From an uncultured Lachnospiraceae bacterium (GTDB lineage Bacteria; Bacillota; Clostridia; Lachnospirales; Lachnospiraceae): a stretch of 64,000 nucleotides of DNA. Below the pieces are notes generated by a model. That model did not search any database, was not told the origin of the DNA, and saw nothing but the letters and a program-made list of their open reading frames with translations. A program made the position numbers and the translations under genes. Each line of letters opens with the position of its first letter. Position 1 is the stretch's first letter. The stretch spans positions 144,023 through 208,022 of the forward strand of contig CAJTUA010000005.1 of assembly GCA_910579615.1 (NCBI GenBank), in the 5' to 3' direction. Positions 62,760 through 64,000 of this stretch are shown piece by piece.

Positions 62760-64000
62760 TTGAACAAAGCGACCAGACTGGCCGACCTTTACGCAGCGTC
62801 GGTGCAGGAATACACCAAGACACCGGAAGAATGGAAGGGGCTGCTGTCCTGTGTCGCAAGGTTTTACAAGCGTTCGTTTGACAATGCGGTGCTAATCTAT
62901 GCACAGAGACCGAATGCCACGCAGCTTGGGACGTTTGACGAGTGGCATGACAAGCGCATCGGGCGCAGCATCAACCGTGGGGCAAAGAGTATTGCGGTGA
63001 TTGATATGGTGAACCCAAACGCAAGCATCAAGCACCTGTTTGACTTCCTGGATACCAATGGGAGTGTCCAGTCCTACCGCAACCTCCAGAAACAGCTTTG
63101 GGAACTTGAAGAACAGTATCGTCCGGAAGTCATAGTGCGGCTCCATGAGAAATACAGCCTCCCGGCAAACAGCATCGAAGCCTGCCTGTACCGTCTGGTG
63201 GAACAGCGCGTCAGGGAAATGCTGCCTGCCTGTCTGGAAGGGTTTCAGGTGGCGGATGAGGACAGCCCTCTTTACGGGATGCCGGAGGCGGCTGTAAAAG
63301 CAGAATTTTCCGCGCTTGTGGAGGAAAGTGTTGCCTACACGGTATTCTCAAAATGTGGGGTTTCGACCGAATGGTCAAAGGGAAGCTTTGAAAATATCCA
63401 CAATTATAACAGCCTCCCGCTTTTCATGGCATTGGGAAACTTCACCGTTTCCATTGCAAGACCGATTTTGAGGGAGGTTTACCAGGAAATCCAGAACATC
63501 AAAAACGAAAGGAGCAAAATCTATGAGGACAGAGCCATTGATGAACCTAGGGTATCAACCGGGAAAAGACGGGATGCTGTATCCCAAACTCCAGATTTCG
63601 ACCGACATACGGACCGACCAGGTATCAGCGGGACGGTTCGGCGGACTCTGGAAGGACTACATGATGGAGGAACATCCGCACCGCCTCTCCGAACTGGTGG
63701 CACAGGGGAAAATCAACGAGATGATTTTGCAGGTGGAAAAGGAGGCAGTACAGCGGAAGGAGGAGCAAATACAGCAGCTCCTGACCATGCAACCGATGCC
63801 GGAGACAGAAGATATGATGGAACGGGCGGGGCATCTCGCCATGATAACGAGGGAAGCAGAGGAGAGCGTGATAAACGAAGTGGTACTGAGAATCAGGTAG
63901 CATCGCAATCCCCGCCGCCTACACAACCGCCCGCAGATGGGAATAAGCCGTCTGCGGGCGGTTTTTTTGTTGTCCCGCCGAGAACACAGGGACAGGCAGC
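62760..64000 (+). CDS. N-terminal part of a very large conjugative-element protein (3' end outside window)
   Basis: From TTG 62760 (GGGGGTGAC upstream) the frame is open to the window end, 413 codons. The N-terminus (KATRLADLYAASVQEYTKTP, then ARFYKRSFDNAVLIYAQRPN and TFDEWHDKRIGRSINRGAKS) is that of the large helicase/methylase-type proteins of clostridial conjugative elements, which carry an ArdC-like opening part. After about residue 255 the frame turns into a hydrophilic Gly/Arg/Asp/Ser-rich region, which overlaps the TnpV-like gene in another frame and an intrinsic terminator. Relatives also have a low-complexity linker at this point, so the frame is probably genuine. Confidence 0.75.
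   Translation, partial: MNKATRLADLYAASVQEYTKTPEEWKGLLSCVARFYKRSFDNAVLIYAQRPNATQLGTFDEWHDKRIGRSINRGAKSIAVIDMVNPNASIKHLFDFLDTNGSVQSYRNLQKQLWELEEQYRPEVIVRLHEKYSLPANSIEACLYRLVEQRVREMLPACLEGFQVADEDSPLYGMPEAAVKAEFSALVEESVAYTVFSKCGVSTEWSKGSFENIHNYNSLPLFMALGNFTVSIARPILREVYQEIQNIKNERSKIYEDRAIDEPRVSTGKRRDAVSQTPDFDRHTDRPGISGTVRRTLEGLHDGGTSAPPLRTGGTGENQRDDFAGGKGGSTAEGGANTAAPDHATDAGDRRYDGTGGASRHDNEGSRGERDKRSGTENQVASQSPPPTQPPADGNKPSAGGFFVVPPRTQGQA
63523..63900 (+). CDS. TnpV-like protein encoded inside the large element ORF
   Basis: 125 residues in a frame offset by one base from the large ORF. AAAGGAG stands at an ideal distance before ATG 63523. The sequence fits the TnpV family of transposon-encoded small proteins: DGMLYPKLQIS at the start, GRFGGLWKDYMMEEHPHRLS in the middle with the basic/aromatic core, then a helix and a closing MITREAEESVINEVVL. 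Family function is unclear; it accompanies mobile elements. An intrinsic terminator follows 26 bases after its stop, inside the frame of the large ORF. Confidence 0.7.
   Translation: MRTEPLMNLGYQPGKDGMLYPKLQISTDIRTDQVSAGRFGGLWKDYMMEEHPHRLSELVAQGKINEMILQVEKEAVQRKEEQIQQLLTMQPMPETEDMMERAGHLAMITREAEESVINEVVLRIR
63927..63968 (+). terminator. Intrinsic terminator inside the large ORF
   Basis: Perfect 11-bp GC-rich stem CCGCCCGCAGA (63927-63937) with TCTGCGGGCGG (63951-63961) and seven T. It ends the TnpV-like transcription unit while still lying in an open frame of the large element gene. Confidence 0.8.

Overview
The window looks like chromosome of an anaerobic, spore-forming Firmicute of the Lachnospiraceae type. 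This is an inference from several features: Shine-Dalgarno spacing, a T-box leader on leuS, a cobalamin riboswitch, a class B sortase next to a TPQTGD-type surface protein, luxS, GH2 glycosidases and a Csp-like subtilase. No rRNA, tRNA or CRISPR array was seen. The last ~3.4 kb is the start of an integrated conjugative or plasmid-like element.

Layout. 0-4 kb: the 3' end of a coiled-coil ATPase gene, an SGNH esterase, and a two-gene RNA end-healing/sealing cassette (HD-Pnk kinase plus RNA ligase). 4.3-7.2 kb: a BlaI/BlaR1-like pair with a twin palindromic operator over its promoter. 7.5-21.5 kb: a mixed stretch with a Uma2 nuclease-fold protein, a galactose-binding-fold protein, a GyrI-like protein with a vestigial HTH, a GH2 beta-galactosidase, an ABC exporter with its XRE regulator, a DUF3298 lipoprotein, a frameshifted NUDIX gene, an AT-rich island (P-loop kinase and GNAT), a polysaccharide deacetylase, and a carbohydrate-binding lipoprotein cut by an in-frame stop. 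21.9-27.4 kb: T-box-leuS, then sortase B and its probable substrate. 27.5-36.3 kb: two small related proteins and a methionine/homocysteine group (luxS, a homocysteine methyltransferase-MTHFR fusion, and metH).

36.5-46.7 kb is the most unusual part. A double HTH-TPR regulator (RRNPP-like) converges on a gene for a 62-residue exported, proline-rich peptide. The peptide gene and a divergent NlpC/P60-like secreted protein share a 40-bp perfect palindrome, placed almost symmetrically upstream of two extended -10 promoters. Downstream lie a lipoprotein, a remnant copy of the NlpC/P60 C-terminus, a decayed gene, an FtsX-type ABC transporter and two exported proteins of unknown function. I propose a peptide-signalling system that controls a secreted/cell-surface locus.

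46.8-60.3 kb: a 1208-residue GH2 enzyme; a phosphate module (Na/Pi cotransporter with 11-bp-phased TTTACA repeats upstream, a PhoB-like regulator and a PhoR-like kinase); a cobalamin riboswitch with a BtuFCD-type importer, which could feed the B12-dependent metH; a CheY-like receiver; and an intracellular subtilase. 60.3-64.0 kb: mobile-element genes parA, parB and the N-terminal part of a very large element protein. A complete TnpV-like gene, with its own ribosome-binding site and terminator, is nested in another frame of that large ORF.
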